A stretch of DNA of 64,000 nt from Tatlockia sp. (GCA_013697955.1 JACCVV010000054.1:22471-86470), one strand, 5' to 3'; counted from the stretch's first letter, positions 26,890 to 37,453 are shown. Numbers and translations: made by a program. The notes: generated by a model from the sequence alone, not told the origin.

Positions 26890-27825
26890 ATGTGGTTTAA
26901 TAACGCGCTTGTTTATAAATATGATCTTAAAGAAGAGGTTGATCTTAACGAATTACTTGTTGCAGATGCATTGAAACCCTGCCCTCCGCATGCTCGCTTC
27001 ATTTATGGCTGGCTGCCAAATTTTGCAGATGAACTCGTCATGGAAGTGGCGGGTTGTTCTTTGATTTGTTTAGGCAAAGAGGAGCGGATTTTGCCGCGTG
27101 GTGTTATTAAGCGTATGTTGGCAGAACGGGTACAAGCGATTGAAACACAACAAGGGCGCCAACTTAAACGAACTGAAAAAGCGCAAATGGCTGAAGATCT
27201 TGAATTTGAATTACTGCCAAAATCGTTTTGTGTACAAAAAAGATTACCTGCTTTATTAGATTCAGTATCGAAGCGCTTGATTATTAATGCCTCATCGAAC
27301 AATCAGGCTTCCCAACTTATTTCCTTATTGCGTAAATCGATTCCCGGCATTTCGATTGAGCCTATTAATTATCATGAAAATTTAGCACTGCGTTTTGCGC
27401 AATGGTTATCTAATCCTGAACTTATTCCTCCCGCTTTTCAATTGGCTTCAGATTGCTTGCTGTTTTCCCTTGATGATGAAAAGAAACGCTTTAATTGCAA
27501 AGGCTATGAATTGCCTGCACAGGAAATACTTACCCTTCTTTCACAAGATTTGGTTGCTGCAGAAATATCTCTTATTTGGAAAGAGCGGATCCAGTTTACC
27601 CTTAGTCATGATCTGGTATTTAAACGGCTTAAAAGCCTGGACTATTTAGTGGATGAATTTGCTGAAATCCAAAAACTGGAAGAAGAATATCAACAACGGG
27701 ATGCATCTCTGGCTTTATTAAGTGGGGAATTGCGTGAATTGATTAATGATTTAGACGCAGGACTGGTAAAAATTGCTGAGAAAGAAGAAGCTATTGCTTT
27801 AGGTGAGGAGCTTTTACCGGCTTGA
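26890..27825 (+). CDS. rdgC: Recombination-associated protein RdgC
   Basis: RdgC is a ring-forming DNA-binding protein that restrains RecA. The 311 residues start MWFNNALVYKYDL and contain GWLPNF, the KEERILPRGVIKR stretch, RQLKRTEKAQMAED, LLPKSF and QFTLSHDLVFKRLKSLDYL, all in the order seen in E. coli RdgC (~303 residues). The frame is open upstream to 26854, but family alignment supports the ATG at 26890, with GGA at 26881-26883. It ends in a hairpin. Confidence 0.93.
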   Translation: MWFNNALVYKYDLKEEVDLNELLVADALKPCPPHARFIYGWLPNFADELVMEVAGCSLICLGKEERILPRGVIKRMLAERVQAIETQQGRQLKRTEKAQMAEDLEFELLPKSFCVQKRLPALLDSVSKRLIINASSNNQASQLISLLRKSIPGISIEPINYHENLALRFAQWLSNPELIPPAFQLASDCLLFSLDDEKKRFNCKGYELPAQEILTLLSQDLVAAEISLIWKERIQFTLSHDLVFKRLKSLDYLVDEFAEIQKLEEEYQQRDASLALLSGELRELINDLDAGLVKIAEKEEAIALGEELLPA

Positions 27826-27830
27826 AATGA

Positions 27831-27862
27831 AAATGCCCTGACCTTATTTTGCCAGGGCATTT
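27831..27862 (+). terminator. Hairpin terminator after rdgC
   Basis: A perfect 10-bp stem, AAATGCCCTG/CAGGGCATTT, with a 12-base loop starts five bases after the rdgC stop. The T-run is short. Confidence 0.6.
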
Positions 27863-28031
27863 CCTCCACAATTAATCACTCATTGTTGATTCATAAGTTC
27901 AGTTTCAAAATACTTTAGTAATAATTAAAAAATGTTATTAAAGGTCATGTGTCAGCTTAAGGTTATAAGTTTTTGATATGCAGAAAGTTAATAATTATAT
28001 AGTGTGGAAGACAGACAGAGGGTTTTAAAAA

Positions 28032-28058
28032 GAGCTAGCGCAAGATTTGCACCAGCTC
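28032..28058 (-). terminator. Intrinsic terminator of bamD
   Basis: Read leftward, a 12-bp stem with two G-U pairs (GAGCTGGTGCAA/TTGCGCTAGCTC) and loop ATC is followed by TTTTT. It lies 26 bp after the bamD stop. Confidence 0.8.
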
Positions 28059-28084
28059 CTTTAAATAAAATACCTTCAAAAATC

Positions 28085-28861
28085 CTATAAAGTGGAAATT
28101 ATCGGTGGATTTTGATGATAAGTTGACTGATAAACTTTAAAGGCATCAGCTGCGGCTTTTTGCAGGCCAAGCTTTATATTTGCATTGTAAAGAAGAGACA
28201 ACCCTTCACGTGCACTTGGTGCTTGCGGATAGTTTTCAACTAAATAACTTGCCCGTTGTGCTGAGGCAACATACATCTTACGTTCAAAATAGTATCGGGA
28301 AGTATTTAGTTCTCGTTTTGCAAACATATTACGTAAATAGGTCATGCGTTGCAGTGCATTTGCTTTATAACGACTATCGGGAAATTTCTGTACCAGCGTT
28401 GCAAAATCTGAATAAGCTTGGGATTGGGTTCCAGGATCGCGCCAGGATTCATCCAAGGGGAGCATATTGGCTAAAGCACCACGGTTTTGTTGGAAATTCG
28501 CAAGGCCTTTCATGTAATAAGCATAATCGACATTTTTTGCCCGCGGGTAAAGATGGATATATCGTTCTGCAGTGGCTGTAGCCGACGGATAATCCGCTTT
28601 TTTATAATAGGCATAGATCAGATCCGTTTGCGCTTTCTCAGCATAATCGCTGAAGGGATACATTGATTCCAAGGCTTCCAGACGTTTTGCAGCACTATCG
28701 TATTGTTCTTTTTTGATTGCTTGTTGCGATTCTTCAAACAACTGCTTCGCAGGTGTACCTTGAAAAGGGTTGCTATCTTCATCATCGCGACCAAACCATT
28801 TTTTACAACCTGTCATAGAAAGTAAAAGACTGATGAGGACTAACACTTTTAATAGTTTCAT
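28085..28861 (-). CDS. bamD: Outer-membrane assembly lipoprotein BamD
   Basis: BamD is the essential lipoprotein partner of BamA in the BAM complex, which inserts beta-barrel proteins into the outer membrane. The signal peptide KLLKVLVLISLLLSMTGC ends in a lipobox (Cys ~19). Tetratricopeptide-like helices follow: AKQLFEESQQAIKKEQYDSA, YAEKAQTDLIYAYYKKADY, PDSRYKANALQRM. The length (258) is normal. The ATG at 28861 gives the cleanest signal peptide, although a frame four codons longer exists. Confidence 0.92.
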   Translation of the reverse strand: MKLLKVLVLISLLLSMTGCKKWFGRDDEDSNPFQGTPAKQLFEESQQAIKKEQYDSAAKRLEALESMYPFSDYAEKAQTDLIYAYYKKADYPSATATAERYIHLYPRAKNVDYAYYMKGLANFQQNRGALANMLPLDESWRDPGTQSQAYSDFATLVQKFPDSRYKANALQRMTYLRNMFAKRELNTSRYYFERKMYVASAQRASYLVENYPQAPSAREGLSLLYNANIKLGLQKAAADAFKVYQSTYHQNPPIISTL

Positions 28862-28899
28862 ATTCCTACCCATACCAAAGACAATTACAAATGCCGCTC

Positions 28900-28928
28900 A
28901 TTATACTCATCCTTCAGGATTTTGCTAA
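28900..28928 (-). promoter_or_regulatory. Promoter of bamD
   Basis: TTAGCA and TATAAT are separated by 17 bp on the minus strand. The spacer contains a 12-bp palindrome, ATCCTGAAGGAT, that could be a regulator site. Confidence 0.5.
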
Positions 28929-28985
28929 CTGTAAATCGACAAAGCTTGGGAACTAGTAAATACCGATAAAGTAAATAAAAATCAT

Positions 28986-29012
28986 TTGCAAAGGTCTAAA
29001 GCTTGATATAGT
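28986..29012 (+). promoter_or_regulatory. Possible promoter of tRNA-Ser
   Basis: TTGCAA and TATAGT are separated by 15 bp and end 13 bp before the tRNA. The spacing is short, so the exact -10 is uncertain. Confidence 0.35.
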
Positions 29013-29025
29013 ATTCTTGGCTGTC

Positions 29026-29113
29026 GGAGAGGTGGCTGAGCGGTCGAAAGCGGCGGTCTTGAAAACCGTTGAAGGGCAACCTTCCCAGGGTTCGAATCCC
29101 TGCCTCTCCGCCA
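29026..29113 (+). tRNA. tRNA-Ser (anticodon UGA)
   Basis: The acceptor stem GGAGAGG/CCTCTCC, discriminator G and encoded CCA are all present. The anticodon loop CTTGAAA gives UGA (reads UCA). A long variable arm (TTGAAGGGCAACCTTCCC region) is typical of class II serine tRNA. The T-loop reads GGTTCGAATCC. Confidence 0.97.
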
Positions 29114-29390
29114 AATATCTGTTTATCAATCACTCTCATTTATCCTTAATTGCATAAATAAAAATCCTTCTAAATTTAGTTTTAGATTTTTTAGAACAAT
29201 GTTGTGTTGCTCCGATTTCATACCTTCGCCGGGAACCATTACCCATTGTGGCATTTACGCTAAGCCCAACTGCTCTGACTTACCGAAGCTCAGTGAAAAT
29301 ATTAATTAATTTTCTATTGTCCACCCCTAAGCAAATTTCCTGAATTAAAATTGCGATGCAAATTCTTAGGATTTCAAAAGACTTCTTATC

Positions 29391-30575
29391 CTAAAGCGCT
29401 TCAAAAATTGCCGCAGCTCCCATTCCTGTTCCTATGCACATGGTGACCATTCCGTATCGACCATTTGTACGCCGCAGTCCATGCAATAAAGTTGCAGCAC
29501 GGATTGTACCTGTCGCGCCGAGTGGATGCCCTAAAGCAATTGCACCTCCTAGAGGATTTACTTTTGCAGTTGGCAATTGCAGATTTTTTATTACTGCAAG
29601 AGCCTGAGCTGCGAAGGCTTCATTAAGCTCAATCCAATCGAGTTGATCAATTGTTAAACCCGCTCTTTTTAATGCCAGCGGAATTGCATTTATGGGTCCT
29701 ATACCCATCACTTCTGGCGGGACTCCAGCAACGGCGTAACTTAATAATCGGCCCATTGGTTTTAGATTATAATCTTTCAAAGCTTGTTCTGAAGCTAGCA
29801 AGGCAATTGCAGCGCCATCACTGGTCTGTGAACTATTACCGGCGGTCACCGTACCTTTTAAGGCAAAAACCGGACGTAGCTTGGAAATAACTTCATAAGA
29901 AGTATCAGGTCTTGGACCTTCATCCTGGCTTATTATTTTTTGTTTGGAGATAAGTTCGGAAGTCTGTAAATTTGCCTGGCGGATTGTAATTTCATAAGGC
30001 GTTATTTCCGAATCAAAATCGCCTCTTTGTTGGGCCGCAACTGCTCGCCTATGGCTTTCAACAGCAAATTCATCCTGTTGCTCTCGGGTAACTTCCCAAC
30101 GTTTGGCTACATTTTCAGCAGTAATTCCCATACCATAGGCAATAGCAACATGTTCATCGTTAAAAATTTCTGGATTAGCTGTGTATTTATTACCACCCAG
30201 GGGCACCATTGACATTGATTCCACGCCACCTGCTAAGGCAAGTGGCATATCACCCTGCTGTATTGATGCTGCGGCAGTAAAAATGCTTTGAATGCCGGAG
30301 GAACAAAAACGGTTAATCGTCATCGCAGGAACGGACTGTGGTAAATCTGCAAGAAGAGAAGCAATTCGTGCTACATTCATCCCTTGCTCTGCTTCAGGCA
30401 TGGCACATCCTATAATCACATCACCAACCGCTTCCCAATCAACAGATTGGTTACGCGTTTTTAGCGTTCTTATTGTATGAGCTAATAAATCATCTGGTAA
30501 TGTGTTTTTGAAAACACCTTTAGGCGCTTTACCTACAGGAGTACGCAACACATCAACAATGTAGACCTTTGTCAT
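29391..30575 (-). CDS. fadA: Acetyl-CoA acyltransferase (3-ketoacyl-CoA thiolase)
   Basis: This thiolase catalyses the last step of fatty-acid beta-oxidation. The acyl-binding Cys is in INRFCSSGIQSI (~91), the second motif is NEAFAAQALAVIKN, and GGAIALGHPLGATG (His) and CIGTGMGAA (Cys) complete the active site. It has 394 residues. It starts 12 bp after the multifunctional FadN/FadB-type gene and is co-transcribed with it. Confidence 0.94.
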   Translation of the reverse strand: MTKVYIVDVLRTPVGKAPKGVFKNTLPDDLLAHTIRTLKTRNQSVDWEAVGDVIIGCAMPEAEQGMNVARIASLLADLPQSVPAMTINRFCSSGIQSIFTAAASIQQGDMPLALAGGVESMSMVPLGGNKYTANPEIFNDEHVAIAYGMGITAENVAKRWEVTREQQDEFAVESHRRAVAAQQRGDFDSEITPYEITIRQANLQTSELISKQKIISQDEGPRPDTSYEVISKLRPVFALKGTVTAGNSSQTSDGAAIALLASEQALKDYNLKPMGRLLSYAVAGVPPEVMGIGPINAIPLALKRAGLTIDQLDWIELNEAFAAQALAVIKNLQLPTAKVNPLGGAIALGHPLGATGTIRAATLLHGLRRTNGRYGMVTMCIGTGMGAAAIFEAL

Positions 30576-30587
30576 AGAAAACTCCTA

Positions 30588-32954
30588 TTAATTGCGCAAT
30601 GGCTTGCCAGTTTCTAAAAGATGGGCAATTCGAGCTTGTGATAAAGGGGTTGCTGCTAGCAACATAAATGCTTGCTTTTCTAATTGAAGAAGCCAATTCT
30701 CATCAACCAGCTCACCTTGATTAACTTCACCACCACAGATAACCTGAGCAATCTGATTGGCAATTATATAATCATGTTGTGAAATAAAACCACCCTCCAG
30801 CCAATTTATTAAGCCTGCTTGCAAACGGGAATGACCCTCACGGCCTGCAACTTTAAATTTAGTTTTTAGTGGAGGTTGATAATTTGCAGCTTGCATCGCC
30901 TTAATTCTTGCGAGAGCCGCATAAAGAACCTCATTGGCGTTCATCAACCAATAATCTTTTTCACTTAAAAAACCTTTTTCTAAGGCTTCTGGCGCAGAAC
31001 CTGCAACAAAAGCAGTCGCAATTTGTTGAAAATAAGGTTGAATGAATACCATTAAATCGGCATTTTTAGATTGGTCGGAAGCGCGCATAGCCAATTCTTT
31101 ACAACCGCCTCCGGCTGGAAGAAGACCAACACCAACCTCCACCAAACCTGGATAAGATTCAAAAGCGGCTACAACTCCATCGCACTGCATCATCAATTCA
31201 CAACCACCACCCAAGGCACGCCCGCGTAAAGCAGCTATCACAGGAATTCTGGAATATTTTAAACGCATAACTGCACGTTGAAATTGACTTATCATAGCCT
31301 CAACAGCATCCAATTTATTCACTTGTAACAAAGCAGCTACTGCACGTAAATCCGCACCGGAAGAAAAATTCCCCGCATCTTCTTGATGAATAATTAAACC
31401 CTGAAAGGTACTTTCAGTTTTTTCAATCGCTTGCTCTAATCCATCCAGAACTGCCTGACCAATGGTGTTAGCCTTTGATTTGAAATTTAAAACGGCTACG
31501 TCATCATCCAGATACCGCAAATGCACGCCCTCATTTTCATAAATTGTTTTTGTAGGGCGAGAAACTCCTTTTAAAAGCTTTTCAGGATAAATTTGACGTT
31601 GATAAACAGCTAATTGGCTCGGGGGATTGAATTCATTTTGGGCTGGATTATAGGCTCCCTCTTCCTTATAAAATTCACTAATTTGATTCAGCCAAACCGG
31701 TAATTCTGCTTTGTGTAAAGTAGTCTCATCCGCAATAGATGCTTCAATTAGTTCCTTCATTTCAGGTATACCTGCAAGTTGCCAGGTTTCAAATGGCCCT
31801 TTTTGCCAACCAAAGCCCCAGCGCATTGCTAAATCCACATCGCGAACATTTCTAGCAATCTCTTGCAAATGGTAGGCGCAATAATGAAAAAGATCACGGT
31901 AACAGGCAATTAAAAATTGAGCTTGTTTAGAGGTTGATTGATTCAATAATTGCATACGCTGGAGAGGCTCAGAATTTTTCATGATTGTTTTTAATTCATC
32001 ACTTAGGGCGGCCTGTGCAGGTTTATAAGTTTTAGATTCCAGATCCAGGACTTCAATTATCTTGGCGTTTTTCCGATATATGCCTTGGCCTGTTTTTTGC
32101 CCTAAATGGCCTTCTTTTATTAAATCATTAAGCCATATCGGCAAGCTAAATAGTGCGTGCCAGGGATCCGCAGGTAATTGCTCTTTCATGGTGTTTACGA
32201 CATGTTGCATGGTATCTAAACCAACCACATCCATAGTTCTGAAGGTAGCTGATTTTGGCCGGCCGACTAAAGGCCCGGTTAAGAGATCAACCTCATCCAG
32301 TTTTAGACCCAAGGTTTCTGCGTGCTTAATACAGGTTAGTAAGGAAAAAATACCTATGCGATTCGCAATAAAATTAGGTGTATCTTTGGCACGAACAACA
32401 GTTTTCCCAAGGGTTGAGGTTAACCAGGTTTCAAGGTAATCCAACAACTCATCAGAAGTTTGCTTAGCGGGTATAAGCTCCGCTAAATGCATATATCGAG
32501 GTGGATTAAAAAAATGAACTCCGCAAAAATTATGATGAATTGTTTCAGGTAAAACGCTAGCAAGTGAATTTATACTTAACCCCGAAGTATTCGATACCAA
32601 GATCGCATGTTTAGATAAATGAGGTGCAATGCGTTTATATAAATCCTCTTTCCAGTCCAACCTTTCGGCAATGGCTTCAATAATTAAATCGCAGTCTGCA
32701 AGGTCAGCCAAATTTTGTTCATAATTGCGTGCCTGAAGATAGCTAGCTGTTTGCGAAGAGCCCAATGGCGATGGCTTTATTTTGGCGAGATGTGCTATGG
32801 CCTTATTGACTAATGCATTGGGCTCACCTTCCTTTGCCGCTAAATCAAATAACAGGGTTTCAATTCCTGCATTGACACAATGTGCTGCAATCTGCGCACC
32901 CATCACACCAGCTCCAAGAACAGCAACTTTTTGAATAGAAAATTTGTCAGGCAT
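30588..32954 (-). CDS. fadN: FadN-type 3-hydroxyacyl-CoA dehydrogenase / enoyl-CoA hydratase
   Basis: This 788-residue multifunctional beta-oxidation enzyme has the dehydrogenase first, with VAVLGAGVMGAQIAAHC at ~10-26 and HFFNPPRYMHLAEL. The crotonase-like hydratase lies near the C-terminus, with ALRGRALGGGCELMMQCD and GVGLLPAGGG. This order is the reverse of E. coli FadB but matches Bacillus FadN (also ~790 residues, paired with FadA). It works with the thiolase downstream. No acyl-CoA dehydrogenase gene is adjacent. Confidence 0.9.
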   Translation of the reverse strand: MPDKFSIQKVAVLGAGVMGAQIAAHCVNAGIETLLFDLAAKEGEPNALVNKAIAHLAKIKPSPLGSSQTASYLQARNYEQNLADLADCDLIIEAIAERLDWKEDLYKRIAPHLSKHAILVSNTSGLSINSLASVLPETIHHNFCGVHFFNPPRYMHLAELIPAKQTSDELLDYLETWLTSTLGKTVVRAKDTPNFIANRIGIFSLLTCIKHAETLGLKLDEVDLLTGPLVGRPKSATFRTMDVVGLDTMQHVVNTMKEQLPADPWHALFSLPIWLNDLIKEGHLGQKTGQGIYRKNAKIIEVLDLESKTYKPAQAALSDELKTIMKNSEPLQRMQLLNQSTSKQAQFLIACYRDLFHYCAYHLQEIARNVRDVDLAMRWGFGWQKGPFETWQLAGIPEMKELIEASIADETTLHKAELPVWLNQISEFYKEEGAYNPAQNEFNPPSQLAVYQRQIYPEKLLKGVSRPTKTIYENEGVHLRYLDDDVAVLNFKSKANTIGQAVLDGLEQAIEKTESTFQGLIIHQEDAGNFSSGADLRAVAALLQVNKLDAVEAMISQFQRAVMRLKYSRIPVIAALRGRALGGGCELMMQCDGVVAAFESYPGLVEVGVGLLPAGGGCKELAMRASDQSKNADLMVFIQPYFQQIATAFVAGSAPEALEKGFLSEKDYWLMNANEVLYAALARIKAMQAANYQPPLKTKFKVAGREGHSRLQAGLINWLEGGFISQHDYIIANQIAQVICGGEVNQGELVDENWLLQLEKQAFMLLAATPLSQARIAHLLETGKPLRN

Positions 32955-33035
32955 GTTCTATGTCCTTTATTATGACTGTATTAATAGTAATATTAGATTT
33001 CAGCGGATATTCATTCTCATGAATATAAAACAAGC

Positions 33036-33059
33036 TGTCATGCCAGCACGGGCATGACA
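33036..33059 (-). terminator. Intrinsic terminator after the aldehyde dehydrogenase gene
   Basis: A perfect 9-bp stem, TGTCATGCC/GGCATGACA, with a 6-base loop lies 13 bp after the stop. On the minus strand it is followed by TTGTTTT. It could also be a copy of a dispersed palindromic repeat. Confidence 0.7.
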
Positions 33060-33072
33060 ATTCTGCGTAACG

Positions 33073-34593
33073 TTAAGATAAATTAAAACGTATTCCCTGA
33101 GCCAAAGGCAGTTCATCACCCCAATTGATCGTATTGGTTTGGCGTCTCATGTAGGCTTTCCATGAATCAGATCCGGATTCACGGCCGCCACCGGTTTCTT
33201 TTTCACCGCCAAAAGCTCCACCAATCTCAGCGCCTGAAGTACCAATGTTGATATTGGCAATTCCGCAATCGGAACCTTTCGCGCTCAAAAAACGTTCAGC
33301 ATTTTTAAGATTCTGGGTGAACATTGCAGAGGATAAACCTTGAGGGACACCATTTTGGAAGGCGATTGCCTCATCCAAAGTACGATAGGACATTAAATAA
33401 AGTATTGGAGCAAAGGTTTCTTCTTGCACAATTTCATCTTCATTTTTAAGTCCGCATACCAAAGTCGGCTGTACAAAATATCCTTCCTTGTTAATTGCCT
33501 CACCGCCGCAAATAATTTGGCCACCAGCTTCTTTAATGCGTTCAATCGCTTTTTTGAACTGTTTAACTGCCTGTCCGTCAATTAATGGACCCATCAGATT
33601 TTTAGCATCGAGGGGATCACCTATAGTGATTTGTTCATACGCATGTTGCAGGCGCTTGGTTACATCGCTACACATTGATTCCTGAACAAATAACCGACGT
33701 GTTGAGGTACAGCGTTGCCCGGCAGTACCTACAGCACCAAAAACTATAGCGGGAATGGCAATATTTAAATCAGCTGAGTCATCTAAAATTATGGCATTGT
33801 TACCACCTAGTTCCAGGATTGTTTTTCCAAGTCTTGTAGCTACTTTCGCTGCAACCTGCTTGCCTACCGCTGTAGATCCGGTAAATGAAATTAATGGGAT
33901 TCGGCTGTCATTAACCATTTGATCCCCAATATCATGGGATTCAGGAATAATTAGGGAGAAAATTTCAGGGCAATCATTGGCTTTTAACACTTCATTACAA
34001 ATATGTTGAACGGCTACCGCACAAAGTGGTGTTTTAGAAGAGGGTTTCCATAAAGTCACGTTTCCGCAAATTGCGGCGATAAAAGCATTCCATGCCCAAA
34101 CAGCGACTGGAAAGTTAAAAGCGGAAATGACTCCTACAATTCCGTAGGGATGCCATTGTTCATACATACGATGATTCGGCCGCTCGGAGTGCATTGAGTT
34201 ACCGTAAAGCATGCGTGATTGGCCTACTGCAAAATCAGCAATATCGATCATCTCCTGTACTTCGCCATCACCTTCTTGTTTTGATTTACCCATCTCCAAA
34301 GAAACGAGTGATCCTAAGTAATCTTTTTGCTCGCGTAGAGCTTGTCCGATTTGGCGTATAATTTCTCCGCGTTTCGGCGCAGGAATCTCCCGCCAGGCTA
34401 GAGCTGCATTTTGCGCGCGTTTCATGATTTGTTGATAATCATTAAGAGTACAAGTTGCGATTTCCGCCAGTTTCTCACCACTAGCAGGATTATAAGATAC
34501 GAGTCTGCCATTGCCTATTTCACTTTGCCAACCCTGACCGCTGAAGGCACCAGGATTAATGTCACTAATATTTAAACGCTTTAATAAATCCAT
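33073..34593 (-). CDS. Aminoadipate-semialdehyde (piperideine-6-carboxylate) dehydrogenase, ALDH7 family
   Basis: This NAD-dependent aldehyde dehydrogenase has 506 residues. The start [10 protein letters not shown] is typical of the ALDH7/antiquitin group, with [20 protein letters not shown], catalytic Glu in LELGGNNAI and Cys in [12 protein letters not shown] (~300). It probably oxidises aminoadipate semialdehyde to 2-aminoadipate. The partner gene eight bases upstream encodes a lysine/saccharopine dehydrogenase-type protein, which strongly supports lysine breakdown. A different aldehyde substrate is possible. Confidence 0.88.
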   Translation of the reverse strand: MDLLKRLNISDINPGAFSGQGWQSEIGNGRLVSYNPASGEKLAEIATCTLNDYQQIMKRAQNAALAWREIPAPKRGEIIRQIGQALREQKDYLGSLVSLEMGKSKQEGDGEVQEMIDIADFAVGQSRMLYGNSMHSERPNHRMYEQWHPYGIVGVISAFNFPVAVWAWNAFIAAICGNVTLWKPSSKTPLCAVAVQHICNEVLKANDCPEIFSLIIPESHDIGDQMVNDSRIPLISFTGSTAVGKQVAAKVATRLGKTILELGGNNAIILDDSADLNIAIPAIVFGAVGTAGQRCTSTRRLFVQESMCSDVTKRLQHAYEQITIGDPLDAKNLMGPLIDGQAVKQFKKAIERIKEAGGQIICGGEAINKEGYFVQPTLVCGLKNEDEIVQEETFAPILYLMSYRTLDEAIAFQNGVPQGLSSAMFTQNLKNAERFLSAKGSDCGIANINIGTSGAEIGGAFGGEKETGGGRESGSDSWKAYMRRQTNTINWGDELPLAQGIRFNLS

Positions 34594-34601
34594 GAGTTCT
34601 C

Positions 34602-35690
34602 CTATGCGTAATAACGGCCAAAACGATTATCAATTACTTTAGCCAAAGAAAAATTCTCTTGCAGAACAAGGCCACGGTATTCATTGGCTTGTCCCATTAC
34701 TAAATCTACTACTGCACAAACGCCGGCTGCAGTACTTACCTGAATTGCTGACCATTCCAGCCCACGAATTTCTGCAGGATATATTTTTTTAACGTAACTT
34801 TTCTCTGTCAGCTCGCCTTGCTTAATGCCTTCGACGGTAACGTAAACAATGACTATATCTTGATAGGTTTTTGGAATTGCCCTTTCCAGAATGCGCTTTA
34901 ATGTTTCACGGTCTTCATTTAATTTTAGATCATTCATTAAAAGACGCATTTTTTCACAATGCCCAGGATAGCGCATAGTTTTATAATTGAGAGTTTTAAT
35001 TTTACCAGCGTAAAGATCAGCAAGACTTCCTAATCCGCCTGAAGTGTTAAAAGCTTCATATTCACAACCGTCAATTTGAATAATTTCACGACCTTCTAGA
35101 GGTTTGAGGACGATAGGTTTACCCGATTCAATACCAAAACAGGGATTCCCATATTCATTGATGACCCCATCAGTTGACCAGGTTAATGAATATTGCAGTG
35201 CATTATTAGCACGTTGCGGCAAAGCGCCAACCCGCAGCTTGGCGTGATGACATTCGTCAAATTCTTTCATAAGGCTGTTCGCTGCAATCGAAATAAAGCC
35301 GGGTGCAAGACCGCATTGGGGAACAAAGGCTGTTTCAGCATTCTGGGCAATTGACTTAACTTCTTCAGTGACGGTTGTATCCTCAGTCATATCAAAATAA
35401 TGGGCTTTTGCAGCCTTAGCAGCTTTAGCAACGTGAGTATTTAAAAAAAATGGAAGACTGGAGATTACTGCAATGATTTTATTTTCAATCATATAAGATT
35501 TAATCGAATCGAAATCCTTGACATCGAGGGCAACTGTTTTAATTTCTGGCATAGCTTTCAATAAACGGGTAGCATCCGAGCCGGCAAATTCTACATCAGC
35601 AAGGTGAATTTTATAATCACCAGTATCAGCTAAAAGACAAGCAATTAAACTCCCGATTTTGCCTGCGCCCGTAATCATAACGTTGTACAT
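34602..35690 (-). CDS. Saccharopine dehydrogenase-family protein (probable lysine 6-dehydrogenase)
   Basis: The protein has 362 residues with an N-terminal Rossmann fold ([22 protein letters not shown]) and the saccharopine-dehydrogenase arrangement [45 protein letters not shown]. Its size fits single-domain lysine 6-dehydrogenases or Lys9-type saccharopine reductases. Together with the ALDH7 gene it would convert lysine via piperideine-6-carboxylate to aminoadipate. Which of the two activities it has cannot be decided from sequence alone. Confidence 0.82.
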   Translation of the reverse strand: MYNVMITGAGKIGSLIACLLADTGDYKIHLADVEFAGSDATRLLKAMPEIKTVALDVKDFDSIKSYMIENKIIAVISSLPFFLNTHVAKAAKAAKAHYFDMTEDTTVTEEVKSIAQNAETAFVPQCGLAPGFISIAANSLMKEFDECHHAKLRVGALPQRANNALQYSLTWSTDGVINEYGNPCFGIESGKPIVLKPLEGREIIQIDGCEYEAFNTSGGLGSLADLYAGKIKTLNYKTMRYPGHCEKMRLLMNDLKLNEDRETLKRILERAIPKTYQDIVIVYVTVEGIKQGELTEKSYVKKIYPAEIRGLEWSAIQVSTAAGVCAVVDLVMGQANEYRGLVLQENFSLAKVIDNRFGRYYA

Positions 35691-35826
35691 TAGGTTCCCT
35701 CTCCATTACAAAACGAGAAATCATCGTACACTATATATTTGGTTTTTGAATAGAGTGCTGATTCAAAATTAAATTTTGGGGAATACCCTTCTTATATACT
35801 CTTTTTAAACTTTTTTAGTGAGATTC

Positions 35827-35855
35827 TTGACCTTTATGCTTTCCTGCCTTATCGT
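35827..35855 (+). promoter_or_regulatory. Promoter of lnt
   Basis: TTGACC and TATCGT are separated by exactly 17 bp, 26 bp before the lnt ATG. Confidence 0.55.
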
Positions 35856-35881
35856 CTTTAACATTTGCTGAACAGTCCCCA

Positions 35882-37420
35882 ATGTCCCAGACACCCGCGC
35901 TTCAAAAGCTAGCTCTTTTTTCGGGAGTATCCTCTAAATATAGCCACTTGGTTTGGGCGTTCTTAACCGGCCTCCTTTTGCCACTGGGCTTTGCACCCTT
36001 CCACCAGCCCTTTGCAGCTCTTTTAGGGATTTCTATTTTTTATGCGAAATTGCAAAGTAGCCGAAGTTCTTTAGCTTTTTCTCAAGGGCTCTTTTTCGGC
36101 CTTGGCTTTTTTGGACTCGGAACATCTTGGGTTTACGTGAGTATCCATGAATACGGCCACCTCAATAGTTTTGTTTCTGCGCTGATTACACTTTTATTTT
36201 TACTTTATCTTTCATTATTCCCAGCACTGATGGCGTTTATTTTTAAAAAATTGGCGCACTCTAATACCTCTATTTTCTCTGGTCTTTTATTTAGCTCACT
36301 TTGGATTTTATTTGAATTTTTTCGCTCGACTTTTTTAAGTGGTTTTCCCTGGTTACAATTGGGCTTTGGGCAATTTGATACACCGAGCAAATATTTACTT
36401 CCTATTATCGGCGTTTACGGAGTGGGGTTTATTTGTTGTTTCTCTGCAACTTTACTAGCCAATATTTCAGTAAAAGCCGAAGAAAAACGATTGCTTTTGA
36501 TTATTGCATTTGGAAGCCTACTTTTCGCACCCTTAGTGCTTCAGAATAGTAACTGGTCTCAAGAAAGTTATGAATCGGTTAGCGTTGGTGTAATTCAAGC
36601 CAATTTGTCAATGCGTGATAAGTGGGATGAAACTTTATTTTGGCAATTACTAGATCGTTATAAAAAGGAAACTGAACAATTATTAGGAACAAAACTTATC
36701 GTTATGCCTGAATCGGCAATACCGCTTCCACCTGGTTATGTGCTCGATTTTTTAAATGATATTGACAAGCATGCCAAAAAAGCAGGTTCGGCAGTCATGT
36801 TAGGCATACCTATCCCAACTACAGCGGATGAAAACTATTATTTCAATTCTCTGGTTAGCCTAGGAAAGGCTAAAGGAATTTATCAAAAACAACATCTGGT
36901 TCCCTTTGGAGAATATATACCTCAACCTTTTCGGAAAATTTCTAATTGGTTAGCGATTCCGGATGCCAATTTAAGACCAGGCAAAACTAATCAAAGCCTG
37001 TTAAAAGTACAAAAATATGAAATTGCAACTTTGATTTGCTATGAATTAGCCTATGGAGAACTTCTACGTAAGCAGCTACCACTAGCTCAATGGATTGTAT
37101 CAATAAGCGATGCTGGATGGTTTGGCCATTCGCTAGCTATGTATCAACAACTGCAAATGGCGCAAGTGCGCTCAATGGAGACTGCTCGTTATCAGGTCGT
37201 TGCTAATAATGATGGTTTGTCTTCGATAATCAATACTAAGGGTGAAATAATGTCCTCACTGCCCGCTTTTAGCGCAGGAATTCTTAAAGCTGAACTCAAA
37301 CCTGCGAGTGGAATGACACCTTGGGTCTACTTTGGAAATTTACCAATTTTTATATTTTGTGCTCTAATTGTTCTCTTTTATACGAGCTATCGTATTATCA
37401 GGCAGAAAGTAACTACTTAA
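35882..37420 (+). CDS. lnt: Apolipoprotein N-acyltransferase
   Basis: Lnt adds the third acyl chain to lipoproteins in the inner membrane, needed for Lol export. The 512 residues have six to seven membrane segments (~20-220 and one at the C-terminus ~485-505). In between lies a nitrilase-like periplasmic domain with the Glu in [10 protein letters not shown] (~275), Lys in [14 protein letters not shown] (~340) and Cys in [11 protein letters not shown] (~393). All three catalytic residues are present. It is followed by leuS. Confidence 0.95.
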   Translation: MSQTPALQKLALFSGVSSKYSHLVWAFLTGLLLPLGFAPFHQPFAALLGISIFYAKLQSSRSSLAFSQGLFFGLGFFGLGTSWVYVSIHEYGHLNSFVSALITLLFLLYLSLFPALMAFIFKKLAHSNTSIFSGLLFSSLWILFEFFRSTFLSGFPWLQLGFGQFDTPSKYLLPIIGVYGVGFICCFSATLLANISVKAEEKRLLLIIAFGSLLFAPLVLQNSNWSQESYESVSVGVIQANLSMRDKWDETLFWQLLDRYKKETEQLLGTKLIVMPESAIPLPPGYVLDFLNDIDKHAKKAGSAVMLGIPIPTTADENYYFNSLVSLGKAKGIYQKQHLVPFGEYIPQPFRKISNWLAIPDANLRPGKTNQSLLKVQKYEIATLICYELAYGELLRKQLPLAQWIVSISDAGWFGHSLAMYQQLQMAQVRSMETARYQVVANNDGLSSIINTKGEIMSSLPAFSAGILKAELKPASGMTPWVYFGNLPIFIFCALIVLFYTSYRIIRQKVTT

Positions 37421-37424
37421 ACTA

Positions 37425-37453
37425 TTGCTGACAGGCACGAGAGACGCTATCCT
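37425..37453 (+). promoter_or_regulatory. Possible promoter of leuS
   Basis: TTGCTG and TATCCT are separated by 17 bp. A leuS frame starting at 37425 would begin inside this element. Confidence 0.4.

Noticed and set aside
28180..28581. 133-residue plus-strand frame
   Set aside because: It is entirely antisense to bamD, whose protein is well recognised.
29114..29390. Possible small RNA or gene remnant after tRNA-Ser
   Set aside because: A slightly GC-richer block (29220-29300) stands out, but no open frame, stem-loop with T-run or family match could be supported.
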